Shown piece by piece: positions 53,451 through 62,317 of a DNA stretch of 64,000 nucleotides (positions within the stretch are counted from its first letter, which is position 1; each line of letters opens with the position of its first letter). This DNA is from Ochrobactrum quorumnocens (GTDB lineage: Bacteria; Pseudomonadota; Alphaproteobacteria; Rhizobiales; Rhizobiaceae), in the NCBI RefSeq assembly GCF_002278035.1, contig NZ_CP022604.1, forward strand, positions 2,428,501 to 2,492,500, written 5' to 3'. A program made the position numbers and the translations under genes. The notes under the pieces were generated by a model, which worked only from the letters and a program-made list of their open reading frames with translations, was not told where the DNA came from and did not search any database.

Positions 53451-53460
53451 GAATATCGCA

Positions 53461-54228
53461 ATGATAAAGATCATGGCGCATCGTGGTGCGCGCAATCTGT
53501 GGGCTGAAAACTCGCTGACGGGTTTCAGAAATGTACTGAAGCTCGATGTCGATAGTGTCGAGTTCGACCTACACTTGACCCGTGCCGGACAGATTTTGGT
53601 TATCCATGACAGCACGCTGGAGCGTACCACAGACGCTCACGGTTCTGTCCGCGATTTGGATGACAATGCCCACCGCTCCATTCGTCTTAAAGACGAGCAG
53701 GGCAATGTGACCGAGGATAGCATTCCGACTTTCGAGGAAGTGCTGGATGTGTTTGCGGCGAGACCCGAACTCAAGCTTTATGTCGAGCTGAAGTCAGGCT
53801 CTGACGGCAAGCCTTATGAAGGACTGGTCGAAAAGGCCGTCGAAATCATCAGGCAACGTGGCATTGAAGAGCGGGTCGTTCTGCATTCCTTTGACCGCAG
53901 TGTCGTTGAGCGCTGCGCCGAAGTTGCACCGGATATCGAGCGACTGATGTCGCTCAACACTGAATGGGTTGAGCGCAATGGCGGGCTTGAGCATTTCTTT
54001 GCGAGCGTCGAACCACTGGTTCAATATGTCGGCGTTCATCATGCGCTGTTCGAAGCTGAGTTTGAGCGCATTACGTCGCTGTTTCCAAACGAACGTCTCG
54101 GCGTGTGGACGCTCAACGAGCGCGACCTGATTGACCGTTGGATGCAACGCGATGTCGCTTACATCACGTCGGATAGTCCAGATCTGGTGATTGCTTCCCG
54201 CCTCGCTCTCTCAAAACAGCCCGCCTGA
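53461..54228 (+). CDS. Glycerophosphodiester phosphodiesterase family protein
   Basis: GDPD enzymes cleave glycerophosphodiesters to glycerol-3-phosphate and an alcohol. The 255-residue product is a TIM barrel with the catalytic HR pair at residues 7-8 in IMAHRGARNLWAENSL, the metal ligands EFDLHLTRAG and a second histidine in VIHDSTLERTT. No signal peptide is visible, so it acts in the cytoplasm on imported substrate. The open frame extends 18 codons upstream into the permease gene; the ATG at 53461 is the natural start. In Agrobacterium the related AccF opens imported agrocinopines, so a similar role is possible here. Confidence 0.92.
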   Translation: MIKIMAHRGARNLWAENSLTGFRNVLKLDVDSVEFDLHLTRAGQILVIHDSTLERTTDAHGSVRDLDDNAHRSIRLKDEQGNVTEDSIPTFEEVLDVFAARPELKLYVELKSGSDGKPYEGLVEKAVEIIRQRGIEERVVLHSFDRSVVERCAEVAPDIERLMSLNTEWVERNGGLEHFFASVEPLVQYVGVHHALFEAEFERITSLFPNERLGVWTLNERDLIDRWMQRDVAYITSDSPDLVIASRLALSKQPA

Positions 54229-54277
54229 CAAATCCCAGCACTACAAACCTTACTCTGTCAATTTCAGGAAGAACACC

Positions 54278-55096
54278 ATGTCTGATCTGCCGCTGCTCGG
54301 CGCAGCCGTGCCATTGTCGTATCTCGAAAACCATCTTGACTTTATCCTGTCGGAAAACCGCGATCTGGAAATTCAGGATTTCTTTGATGTCGGCCTGTTG
54401 AAGGGTGACTGGAAAACACCGGCAAACCGTATCAAGACGCTGCTGGACGGCTATCAGGGCCGTCTCGGCATCCATGGCCCCTTCTGGGGGCTCAATATGT
54501 CGAACCCGGATGAAGACATTCGCACAGTTGTGCGTGAGCGTTATCTCAAGGGTCTGGAAGTCTGCGAATATATCGGTGCAACGCAGATGGTCGTGCACAG
54601 CCCTTATAATTTCTGGTTCAACAACAATCGCGACAATGTACCGGAAAGTGCACAGAACATCGTCGATCACGCCCATGACACACTCGCTCTGGTCGTCGAA
54701 CGCGCAGAAGAAATCGGTTGCACACTGGTGATCGAAAACATCGAAGATATCGATCCCGATGCCCGTCGCATTCTGGCCGATAGCTTCCACTCAAACTCTG
54801 TTGCGGTATCTGTCGACACGGGCCACGCGCATTTTGCCTATGGCTCCATGGGCGCTCATCCGGTGGATTATTTCATCAGTCGTGCAGGAAACCGTCTTGA
54901 GCATGTACATCTTCAGGATGCAGACGGTCATGCAGATCGCCATTGGGCAATCGGTGAAGGCACGATCCGCTGGCACGCAGTCTTTGCTGCTTTGTCGAAG
55001 CTTGAGAGCAATCCGCGCCTGATGCTTGAACTGCGCGACAAGAACAAAATTCAGCAGTCAGTGCAGTATTTGATGGCGGCAGGTTTAGCCCGCTAA
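54278..55096 (+). CDS. Sugar phosphate isomerase/epimerase family protein (xylose isomerase-like TIM barrel)
   Basis: The 272-residue product is an AP endonuclease 2/xylose isomerase-type TIM barrel. It contains LGIHGPFWGLN, MVVHSPYNFW, LVIENIEDIDPD, VSVDTGHAHFAYG, EHVHLQDADG and RLMLELRDK, the usual metal-ligand pattern of E, D, H and E. The substrate is unknown. Its position after a phosphodiesterase suggests that it processes a sugar or sugar phosphate released from the imported compound. The ATG at 54278 starts MSDLPLLGAAVP. A strong terminator follows the gene and ends the operon. Confidence 0.88.
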   Translation: MSDLPLLGAAVPLSYLENHLDFILSENRDLEIQDFFDVGLLKGDWKTPANRIKTLLDGYQGRLGIHGPFWGLNMSNPDEDIRTVVRERYLKGLEVCEYIGATQMVVHSPYNFWFNNNRDNVPESAQNIVDHAHDTLALVVERAEEIGCTLVIENIEDIDPDARRILADSFHSNSVAVSVDTGHAHFAYGSMGAHPVDYFISRAGNRLEHVHLQDADGHADRHWAIGEGTIRWHAVFAALSKLESNPRLMLELRDKNKIQQSVQYLMAAGLAR

Positions 55097-55118
55097 TTGA
55101 AAAGTTTCTGCCTTCCTC

Positions 55119-55168
55119 TGGCTGTCATGAATGGCGATTTGGTTTGCTGCTTATGACAGCCATTTTTT
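55119..55168 (+). terminator. Intrinsic terminator of the phosphodiester-type ABC operon
   Basis: TGGCTGTCAT (55119-55128) / ATGACAGCCA (55153-55162) perfect 10-bp stem with TTTTTT after it. Confidence 0.88.
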
Positions 55169-55239
55169 GATTTGGATGAAAATATAATAAATTCAATCTA
55201 TTATGAAATTTATTCTTCAAGGGACAACGCCGCAATCAA

Positions 55240-55266
55240 ATATCTGATGCCTGATACATCAGATAT
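55240..55266. promoter_or_regulatory. Candidate operator upstream of the GntR gene
   Basis: Perfect inverted repeat ATATCTGATG (55240-55249) / CATCAGATAT (55257-55266), 64 bases before the proposed start of the GntR gene. The surrounding 233-base gap is AT-rich and must contain the promoter. Such palindromes are typical of autoregulated FCD-type regulators. Confidence 0.5.
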
Positions 55267-55329
55267 TGACATATCAATCAACGTGCTCCAAGATCATCTG
55301 GTAGTTTCGGATGACAGTCAGGTGCGCCC

Positions 55330-55995
55330 TTGCGTGATAACGTTTCCCCATTTTCACCGATCAAGGTGAAGAGCCTCAGAGATCATGTTCATGACGATCT
55401 TCGGGAGGCGATTATTTCGGGGCGTTTGAAATCCGGTGACAGATTGAATGAGCGGCAATTGGCAGCCGATCTGGGTATCAGCACCAGCCCGCTTAAAGAG
55501 GCGTTGCGTCAGCTTGAAGGTGAGGGGCTGGTCCGCACGGAAGCGCGGCGCGGGACATTTGTGTCGTTCAATGCGCGGCAGGCCGAAGAGATGACGCTGG
55601 CGCGTGCTGCCCTTGAAAGCATCATTGCACGGCAGGCTGCAAAGCATGGCGGTGAAGACGCCTTTGTGTTTCTGCGTGCGGTTATTGAGGAAATGCGGGC
55701 AGCAGTGGAATCCGGTGATGTGGATGCGCTGATCGAACTCAATGAGAAGTTTCATGATGCCATTCATGAGGCGTCGGGATGCGAATATCTGCGGCGGCTG
55801 CAAAACGCGCAGCGCATGTATGACCATGCAGCACGGGTGACGGTGTTGTCACGTGAAGATGTGCGCAGGCAATCGTTTGGTGAACATGAAGCGATTATGC
55901 AGGCCATTACTGCAAGAAACGGCGATTTGGCCGAGCGATTGATGCGGGAGCACATCGTGAAGGCGGGGGATACACATATCGAACTGGTCTTCTGA
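55330..55995 (+). CDS. GntR family transcriptional regulator, FCD subfamily
   Basis: The 221-residue product has an N-terminal winged helix (about 15-75: VHDDLREAIISGRLKSGDRLNERQLAADLGISTSPLKEAL) and a C-terminal FCD ligand-binding domain with the conserved EKFHDAIHEASGC and GEHEAIMQAI, whose D/H residues bind a metal and organic acid. FCD regulators commonly sense uronates, aldarates or short acids. The proposed start is a TTG at 55330, which is uncertain; an in-frame GTG lies at codon 13. It precedes the sugar-acid catabolic genes by 20 bases and probably represses them. Confidence 0.9.
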   Translation: MRDNVSPFSPIKVKSLRDHVHDDLREAIISGRLKSGDRLNERQLAADLGISTSPLKEALRQLEGEGLVRTEARRGTFVSFNARQAEEMTLARAALESIIARQAAKHGGEDAFVFLRAVIEEMRAAVESGDVDALIELNEKFHDAIHEASGCEYLRRLQNAQRMYDHAARVTVLSREDVRRQSFGEHEAIMQAITARNGDLAERLMREHIVKAGDTHIELVF

Positions 55996-56015
55996 CCAGT
56001 ACCTGGGAGGGTATA

Positions 56016-56927
56016 ATGAATTTAGCGGAATACCGCCGGGTGCTGCGAGGCATCTCGGGCGTGCATGCGACTGCCTATAATGCAGATGGTGAAATCAACG
56101 CCGCGCTGACAGCGAAAATTGTCGAGCGAATCGCCAAGGCAGGTGTGCATAATATCGTCACCGGCGGCAATACGGGCGAGTTCTACAGCATGACTGTGGA
56201 CGAGGTGATCCGCCTGCAGGCCATCGCGGTGAAGGCTGCGAATGGCAAGGCTGCGGTGACTGCCGCCGCTGGTCGCTCCGTGCGTGATGCAATCAAGGTT
56301 TCAAAAGCCGCTCAGGCCGAAGGGGCCGATGGCGTGATGATCCATCATCCGCTTGATCCTTTTGCTGCGCCTCATGCGCAGGTTGATTACTTCATTGAAA
56401 TCGCTGAGGCGATTGATCTGCCGATCGTGGCCTATATCCGCTCCGATCTGATCCCGCTTGACGAAATGGTGCGTCTGGCAACGCATCCGAAGGTCGCGGG
56501 CGTCAAATTCGCCTCTCAGAACACCATGTTGTTTTTCGAATGTTGCCGCGCAACCAAGGGCACGGACGCGACCTGGATTTGTGGTCTGGCGGAAAGCTGG
56601 GCGCTGCCCTTCTACGCGCTTGGCGGTCGTGGCTTTACGTCCGGTCTTGTCAATGTCGCGCCGGAACGTTCGCTGGCTGTCTGGAACGCGCTTGAAGCTG
56701 GCGATTATGCCCGCGCCCGCGAGGTTGTTGAGAGCATCGCTGATTTTGAAACCATGCGAACCAAATATCGCAATGGTGCAAACGTCACAGTGGTCAAGGA
56801 AGCACTGCAAATTCAAGGTATTGCTGTCGGTGATGTTCGGCTTCCGGGCTTGCCGAAACTCGAAACGGCTGATCGCAAGATACTCGAAAAGGTCGTTGCA
56901 GGTTGGGAGACCGATGCAATTGTCTGA
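56016..56927 (+). CDS. Dihydrodipicolinate synthase family protein, probable 5-dehydro-4-deoxyglucarate dehydratase
   Basis: The 303-residue barrel belongs to the DHDPS/N-acetylneuraminate lyase family. The Schiff-base lysine is Lys164 in AGVKFASQN, the catalytic tyrosine is Tyr140 in PIVAYIRSD and the carboxylate loop is GGNTGEFYS. In this context, between a GntR regulator and aldarate enzymes, the best guess is KdgD, which turns 5-keto-4-deoxyglucarate into 2-oxoglutarate semialdehyde and CO2. A lyase for another keto-sugar acid cannot be excluded. GGGAGG precedes the start. Confidence 0.8.
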   Translation: MNLAEYRRVLRGISGVHATAYNADGEINAALTAKIVERIAKAGVHNIVTGGNTGEFYSMTVDEVIRLQAIAVKAANGKAAVTAAAGRSVRDAIKVSKAAQAEGADGVMIHHPLDPFAAPHAQVDYFIEIAEAIDLPIVAYIRSDLIPLDEMVRLATHPKVAGVKFASQNTMLFFECCRATKGTDATWICGLAESWALPFYALGGRGFTSGLVNVAPERSLAVWNALEAGDYARAREVVESIADFETMRTKYRNGANVTVVKEALQIQGIAVGDVRLPGLPKLETADRKILEKVVAGWETDAIV

Positions 56928-56998
56928 AAACTAGAAAACCAGCGCGTAACGCGGGAGGAAGCGGTGCGCGCTGGACAATTAAAAAATTGGAGGAGAGC

Positions 56999-58186
56999 AT
57001 GACCAAAGGAATTTCACGCCGCACATTCATGGCGGGCGCAGGGCTTGCGACCGGTGCAGGGCTTTTATTGCCCAAGGGTGCCGCATGGGCGCAATCGGCC
57101 AAACTGCCATCGTCGCCTGTCGCCTTGAACGTGATCGACGCTGCCGGTAATCTGGCACTGACGCAGCCGATTTTCGATAACTTCGCGTCAGAACAAAAGG
57201 CGTTGGTATCGCGTTTCACTTTTAACAAAGCACCGGCACCGGAATTGCCCGGCAAGATCAAGGCGCAGCAGCGTGCCAACCGGATCGATATTGATCTGGT
57301 AATTATTGGCCCAGACGCCCTTTCAGCAGGGCTGGCTGATGATATCTGGACCGATATCATCGCTCTTCCAGATAACGGCCTGCCAAACTTGCAGGACGTC
57401 TATCTTGAACCAGCCTGGCGCATGCAGGAAATGTCGAAGGGTAAGGGCGTCGTTGTGTCTTATTACCCGTCAGGCCCATTGCTGGAATATCATCCCGACA
57501 AGGTGAAGACACCGCCAAAAACGGCGGAAGAGCTTCTCGCCTGGACCAAGGAAAACCCGAACAAGTTCATTTATGCCCGCCCGGCAAATTCCGGTCCGGG
57601 GCGTACATTCCTGATGGGGCTGCCTTATCTGCTCGGTGACAGCGACCCGAAAGATCCGGTCAAGGGCTGGGACAAGACCTGGGCCTATCTCAAGGAATTA
57701 CACAAGAATATCGAATATTACCCAGCCGGAACCGGCGCTCTTATGAAAGAGCTCGGCGAAGGCACACGCTATATGACTGCGACCACAACGGGTTGGGACA
57801 TCAATCCGCGCGCGCTTGGTGTGGTGCCAAAGGAGATGGCAGTCAGCAAGCTTGAAGGCTTCCATTGGGTCTGCGACGCGCATTATTTCGCCATTCCAAA
57901 AGGTGTGTCCGAAGAAAAGATCGCGGTTCTGATGGAGTTCATCAAATTCGCGCTCAAGCCGGATCAGCAGGCCTATTCCTACGATGCTGGCTACTTCTAT
58001 CCGGGACCAGCGGTGAAGGATGTCACCATCGAGATGGCGCCGAAGGAAAGTCAGGATGTGATTGCCGAATTCGGTCGTCCTGAATACGCCGACTGGATTG
58101 CGAATAATCCGATTGAGTTGCCGCTTGAGCCTGAAGCGCTCGTTGCAGCCTTCCGTCGCTGGGACGAAGACGTCGCTGCCAGCTGA
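56999..58186 (+). CDS. ABC transporter substrate-binding protein, family 1 (polyamine/iron type)
   Basis: The 395-residue product has a Tat signal (GISRRTFMAGAGLATGAGLL, cleaved near AWA-QS) and the fold of periplasmic family 1 binding proteins like PotD or AfuA, with LVIIGPDALSAGLADD, DVYLEPAW and SRPGRTF-like PANSGPGRTFL. The ligand is not deducible from sequence; a uronate or aldarate is likely from the enzymes downstream. AGGAG precedes the ATG at 56999. A 9-bp hairpin follows the stop. Confidence 0.85.
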   Translation: MTKGISRRTFMAGAGLATGAGLLLPKGAAWAQSAKLPSSPVALNVIDAAGNLALTQPIFDNFASEQKALVSRFTFNKAPAPELPGKIKAQQRANRIDIDLVIIGPDALSAGLADDIWTDIIALPDNGLPNLQDVYLEPAWRMQEMSKGKGVVVSYYPSGPLLEYHPDKVKTPPKTAEELLAWTKENPNKFIYARPANSGPGRTFLMGLPYLLGDSDPKDPVKGWDKTWAYLKELHKNIEYYPAGTGALMKELGEGTRYMTATTTGWDINPRALGVVPKEMAVSKLEGFHWVCDAHYFAIPKGVSEEKIAVLMEFIKFALKPDQQAYSYDAGYFYPGPAVKDVTIEMAPKESQDVIAEFGRPEYADWIANNPIELPLEPEALVAAFRRWDEDVAAS

Positions 58187-58203
58187 GGCTTCTCGAAAGC
58201 GTC

Positions 58204-58230
58204 AATGGCGGATCCTATCGGTCCGCCATT
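58204..58230 (+). other. Intercistronic hairpin after the second binding protein
   Basis: AATGGCGGA (58204-58212) / TCCGCCATT (58222-58230), perfect 9-bp stem. Without a T-run, it more likely protects the upstream message than ends transcription. Confidence 0.75.
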
Positions 58231-58273
58231 AGCCGCCTAAGATTACACCACTCAATTTACGGTGCTTGCGTCA

Positions 58274-59332
58274 ATGTCCTTTCAAGAACTTCGGCTCGAC
58301 CGAATGAGCCGCTCATTTGGAACTTTTAACGCGCTGCGGGAGATTAACCTCACGATCGGCAAAGGCGAGTTCATCGCTCTTCTCGGTCCGTCAGGCTGCG
58401 GAAAGTCCACGGCTCTCAATTGCATCGCAGGTCTTTTGGGCACGACTGGCGGGGGCATCTATATCGATGACAAGCGCGTGGATCAGTTGAAGCCCGAGGA
58501 TCGCGGCTTTGGCATGGTGTTCCAGAACTACGCCCTCTTTCCCCATATGAATGTCCTGCAAAATGTCGGCTTTGGCCTGAAAATGCGCGGACTTGCCAAA
58601 AGCGAGGTCGAGAAACGGTCACGTGCAGCACTTGCACTGGTGCGTTTGCAGGGACAGGAAGAAAAGCTTCCCGGCCAGTTGTCAGGCGGACAGCAGCAAC
58701 GTGTTGCCATAGCGCGTGCTATCGTTATCGAGCCGCCACTGGTGCTGATGGATGAACCGCTTTCAAATCTCGACGCAAAGTTGCGACTGGAAATGCGCGC
58801 TGAAATCCGCCGCATTCATAACCAGTTGGGTTCAACCACCATCTATGTCACCCATGATCAGGATGAGGCTTTGTCGCTGGCAGACCGCATTGTGGTGCTG
58901 CGCGATGGTGAAATCCGGCAGGTTGGCACACCGCACGAGCTTTACGAGCAACCGCGTTATCTCGATGTTGCCGCCTTCATGGGCTTCCGTAATGCGCTGC
59001 ATGGCAAGGTGGTGCGCGTTGAAGATGGTCGGGCCACAATCGCCGTTGCGGGCACGGAACTGACTGGGCGCGCAATGGATCCGCTTACACCTGGCAGCAA
59101 TGCGGTTCTGATGGCACGTGGCGACGATGTGATTTCCGGCGAAAAAGGTCGCAATACGATTGAGGCGACCGTCGAGACGATTGAATATCGCGGGCGCGAA
59201 TATGTCGGCATAGCCCGCACCGAAACCGGTATGGAAATGGTCTTTCATGGCCCGCAGGAGGTTGGACCCGGGGCAATTATCACGCTTGGCATCGATGCGA
59301 GCCACGCACTGGTCTTTGCGGGCGAGGCTTAA
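58274..59332 (+). CDS. ABC transporter ATP-binding protein (PotA/FbpC-like)
   Basis: The 352-residue product is an importer ATPase with Walker A GPSGCGKST, signature LSGGQQQRVAIARA, Walker B LVLMDEPLSNLD, switch histidine in VTHDQDEA, and a C-terminal TOBE domain (about 245-350, ELTGRAMDPLTPGS). It resembles the polyamine/iron/sugar group. The ATG at 58274 (MSFQELRLDRM) is preferred to the upstream GTG at 58262. The permeases follow at 4-base spacing. Confidence 0.92.
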   Translation: MSFQELRLDRMSRSFGTFNALREINLTIGKGEFIALLGPSGCGKSTALNCIAGLLGTTGGGIYIDDKRVDQLKPEDRGFGMVFQNYALFPHMNVLQNVGFGLKMRGLAKSEVEKRSRAALALVRLQGQEEKLPGQLSGGQQQRVAIARAIVIEPPLVLMDEPLSNLDAKLRLEMRAEIRRIHNQLGSTTIYVTHDQDEALSLADRIVVLRDGEIRQVGTPHELYEQPRYLDVAAFMGFRNALHGKVVRVEDGRATIAVAGTELTGRAMDPLTPGSNAVLMARGDDVISGEKGRNTIEATVETIEYRGREYVGIARTETGMEMVFHGPQEVGPGAIITLGIDASHALVFAGEA

Positions 59333-59335
59333 GCC

Positions 59336-60244
59336 ATGGCGGAAGAACGTTTTTCCGATGCAACGCTCAAACCCGGTTTGCGTCAGCGGCTTGCCAATCG
59401 TGGTTTCGACGGTGTCACGCTGCTGATCCTGCCTGCACTGCTTTTTGTGATCGGTGTTTTCATCTATCCATTTCTCTACGGTCTGGTGCTGTCGTTTAAT
59501 CCGCTTGATGGTGGTGGAGCGCTGGCCAATTACCGCAAGTTCTTCTCCGATCCTTATCTTTACAAGACCATCGGCGCGACACTCTGGCTGGCGATTCCGG
59601 TGACACTGATCAGTGTTCTGTTTGCAGTCCCGATTGCCATGCGTGTGCGGTTGATGCGCAAGCAGCGCCTTCTGACGACGATCCTCGTGCTGCCCGTGAC
59701 ATTGGGTACAGTGTTGATTGCCGAAGGGCTTTTGAATTATCTGGGACCACAGGGTTGGTTCAGCCGCAGTCTGATCGCTATCGGCTTTATCGAGAATCCG
59801 CTCAAACTCACCAACAACTATTGGGGCGTGTTCGCCTCGTTAGTGATTACGGTTTTCCCTTTTACGTTCCTGCTGACACTGTCCTACATAACCGGGATTG
59901 ATCCCGCACTTGAGCGGGCGGCTGCAACGCACGGAGCAAACAGCTGGCAACGCTTCCGCCATGTCATGCTGCCGCTTCTGGTGCCGGGGCTGGTGGTGGC
60001 TGCGTGTCTCACCTTCGTGCAGGCCTTCGCCGTGTTTCCTTCCGCTGTGCTGTTGGGTGCACCGTCGGGACCGACACGCGTAATTTCCATTGCCGCAGCA
60101 CAAGCTGCCTTTGAACAATATGACGACTCCATGGCCTCCTCCATCGCCATGATCATGGCGGCGGTGCAGTTGCTTGTCGTTGGTGCATTGCTCGGGGTGC
60201 GTTCACTCTTTTATCGCGGTTCGACCGCTGGCGGGAAAGGATAG
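59336..60244 (+). CDS. ABC transporter permease (PotB-like)
   Basis: The 302-residue product has six hydrophobic helices, the first at about 28-50 (VTLLILPALLFVIGVFI), and the EAA motif AAATHGANSWQRFRHVMLPLLVPG near residue 200 that binds the ATPase. It belongs to the PotB/ThiP-type inner-membrane family. It pairs with the permease that starts 3 bases after its stop. Together with the binding protein and ATPase, these four genes make a complete importer. Confidence 0.92.
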   Translation: MAEERFSDATLKPGLRQRLANRGFDGVTLLILPALLFVIGVFIYPFLYGLVLSFNPLDGGGALANYRKFFSDPYLYKTIGATLWLAIPVTLISVLFAVPIAMRVRLMRKQRLLTTILVLPVTLGTVLIAEGLLNYLGPQGWFSRSLIAIGFIENPLKLTNNYWGVFASLVITVFPFTFLLTLSYITGIDPALERAAATHGANSWQRFRHVMLPLLVPGLVVAACLTFVQAFAVFPSAVLLGAPSGPTRVISIAAAQAAFEQYDDSMASSIAMIMAAVQLLVVGALLGVRSLFYRGSTAGGKG

Positions 60245-60247
60245 ACC

Positions 60248-61090
60248 ATGATCCGCGATACATCTGTCCTTTCAAAGCTCTGGATCACCGTTGTCTGGCT
60301 TGTGACGGGCTTCTTCGTCCTCAATGTCCTGGCGGTTATCACTGCTGTCGTGGTTTCAAGCTTCGGTACGCGCTGGCTTGGCACCTGGTTTCCGGACGGT
60401 TTCACGACGCGCTGGTATGCAGCCGCCTGGGCAGAGTTCCAGCTCGATCAGGTGTTGCTGGTGACATTTCAGGTCGTCTTTGCAGTGGTTATTCTGTCCG
60501 GATTTCTGGGCGTGACGGCTGCTTATGCAATGGCGCGGCGTGATTTTCCCGGCAAGAAGTTCGTGCTGCTGATCTTTCTGCTGCCACTGCTTGTGCCGCC
60601 AATCACCTTCGGTATCCCGCTTGCAACTGTGCTTTACAAGTTTGGTGTCGGTGGCACTTTCTGGGGCGTGGTTCTCGCCAATCTGGTGCCGACCGTCCCT
60701 TTCGTCATTCTGGTGATGGTGCCGTTCATCGAACAGATTGATCCCAAGGTGGAAGCGGCGGCACGGGTCTTTGGCGCAGGCACATTCAAACTGTTCCTGC
60801 ATGTGCTTTTGCCGATGCTGACACCGGGTATTCTGGCGGCCATGCTGCTGGTTTTGGTGCGCACAGTTGCCATGTTTGAGCTGACCTTCCTGACGGCTGG
60901 GCCAACATCACAGACATTGGTCGTGGCGCTTTATTATTCGGTCTTTGCTGCAGGGGTGCGTTCGGTTCAATCCATCGACGCAATGGCAGTAATCTACATG
61001 GTTACATCACTGGTCTGGCTGTTGCTGGCGCTGCGCTTCGTTAATCCGACGCAGATCGTAGCACGCAACCGTCAACCTTCTGCCCATTGA
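60248..61090 (+). CDS. ABC transporter permease (PotC-like)
   Basis: The 280-residue product has six hydrophobic helices and the EAA motif AAARVFGAGTFKLFLHVLLPMLTPG near 160-185. It is the second membrane subunit of the importer. The next gene, an enolase-superfamily enzyme, begins 27 bases downstream, and a GGAG ribosome site lies in the gap. The substrate presumably feeds the uronate/aldarate pathway encoded by the following genes. Confidence 0.92.
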   Translation: MIRDTSVLSKLWITVVWLVTGFFVLNVLAVITAVVVSSFGTRWLGTWFPDGFTTRWYAAAWAEFQLDQVLLVTFQVVFAVVILSGFLGVTAAYAMARRDFPGKKFVLLIFLLPLLVPPITFGIPLATVLYKFGVGGTFWGVVLANLVPTVPFVILVMVPFIEQIDPKVEAAARVFGAGTFKLFLHVLLPMLTPGILAAMLLVLVRTVAMFELTFLTAGPTSQTLVVALYYSVFAAGVRSVQSIDAMAVIYMVTSLVWLLLALRFVNPTQIVARNRQPSAH

Positions 61091-61117
61091 TGCGGCCAAC
61101 ATTTCTCGGAGTGCATG

Positions 61118-62317
61118 ATGAAAATTACGGCCATCGAAACGGTGCAGCTTCCGCACCTCAACAACATTCTTTGGGTGCGTGTCCACACAGATGAAGGGAT
61201 CGTTGGGCTGGGCGAGACTTTCCGCGGGGCCAATGCGGTCGCAGCCTATATTCATAGTGATATAGCGCCGCAACTGGTGGGGAAAAACCCGCTGGAAATC
61301 GATCGCATTTCCAAGCTTCTGCTCGAACCCTATGTGGGTTTCCGCTCATCGGGCGTTGAAATTCGTGCGGCCTCCGCAATTGATATCGCGCTGTGGGATA
61401 TCTTTGGCAAACTGACCAATCAGCCGATCCATCAGTTGCTGGGTGGCCTTTCGCGTCCGTCGATCCGTACCTATAATACCTGCGCCGGTTATACCTATAA
61501 CAAGAGCGGCGCGCGTCGTTATATCGGTGATCAGGATGATGCGAAGGAAGGTCCGTATGAGGATCAGCTGGCATTTCATCGTGATGCTGGGGCCTTGGCT
61601 GAAAGTCTTCTGTCGGAAGGCATTACGGCGATGAAAATCTGGCCCTTCGATCCCTATGCTGTGGCCAATGGCGGTAATTTCATTCACGCCACCGATCTCG
61701 ACAAGGCGCTGGTTCCGTTCCGTCAGATCCGCGATGCGGTTGGCGATAAAATGGAAATCATGGTCGAGTTTCATTCCATGTGGGATTTGACCTCGGCGCT
61801 TGCTATCGCCCGCGAACTAAAGGCCTTTCGACCATTCTGGTCGGAAGATCCGATCAAGATGATGAACCCGCAATCGCTTGCCGTCTATGCGCAACAGTCT
61901 GGCATTCCTGTCTGTGCGAGCGAAACCATGGCAACGCGCGCGCAGTTTCTTGAAGTGCTGCGCACCGATGCTACCGATTATGTCATGCTCGACATTTCGT
62001 GGTGTGGCGGGCTTTCGGAAGCGAAGAAAATCGCCACTATGGCCGAAGCCTTTCAGCGGCCTATAGCGCCACATGACTGCACCGGCCCCGTGGTTTTTGC
62101 GGCCTCAATTCATCTGTCCTTAAATGCACCCAACGCGATTTTTCAGGAATCGGTGCGGGCCTATTACACCTCGTGGTATCGCGATCTGGTGACAGTGATG
62201 CCGCGGATTGAAAAGGGCGTAATCTATCCGTTCGAAGGCGCCGGGCTGGGGCTTGAATTGTCGGACTTCGTTCTCGACCATCCCGATGTGATCCGTCACA
62301 GCACGAAAGCCGCATGA
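61118..62317 (+). CDS. Mandelate racemase/muconate lactonizing (enolase superfamily) enzyme, probable sugar-acid dehydratase
   Basis: The 399-residue product has the capping domain (1-120) and the metal-binding barrel: acids in VEFHSMWD, SEDPIKMM and CASETMATR, and APHDCTGPV, which supplies the His of a His-Asp dyad as in the mandelate racemase subgroup. KIWPFDP provides the opposite lysine region. The context of uronate dehydrogenase and lactonase suggests a galactarate, glucarate or lactone substrate, either as a dehydratase or as a cycloisomerase like Agrobacterium Gci. The ATG at 61118 lies six bases after GGAG. Confidence 0.85.
   Translation: MKITAIETVQLPHLNNILWVRVHTDEGIVGLGETFRGANAVAAYIHSDIAPQLVGKNPLEIDRISKLLLEPYVGFRSSGVEIRAASAIDIALWDIFGKLTNQPIHQLLGGLSRPSIRTYNTCAGYTYNKSGARRYIGDQDDAKEGPYEDQLAFHRDAGALAESLLSEGITAMKIWPFDPYAVANGGNFIHATDLDKALVPFRQIRDAVGDKMEIMVEFHSMWDLTSALAIARELKAFRPFWSEDPIKMMNPQSLAVYAQQSGIPVCASETMATRAQFLEVLRTDATDYVMLDISWCGGLSEAKKIATMAEAFQRPIAPHDCTGPVVFAASIHLSLNAPNAIFQESVRAYYTSWYRDLVTVMPRIEKGVIYPFEGAGLGLELSDFVLDHPDVIRHSTKAA

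Noticed and set aside
55172..55369. A 65-codon plus-strand frame before the GntR gene
   Set aside because: It overlaps the proposed operator and the GntR start, has no ribosome site and no similarity I recognise; kept as non-coding.
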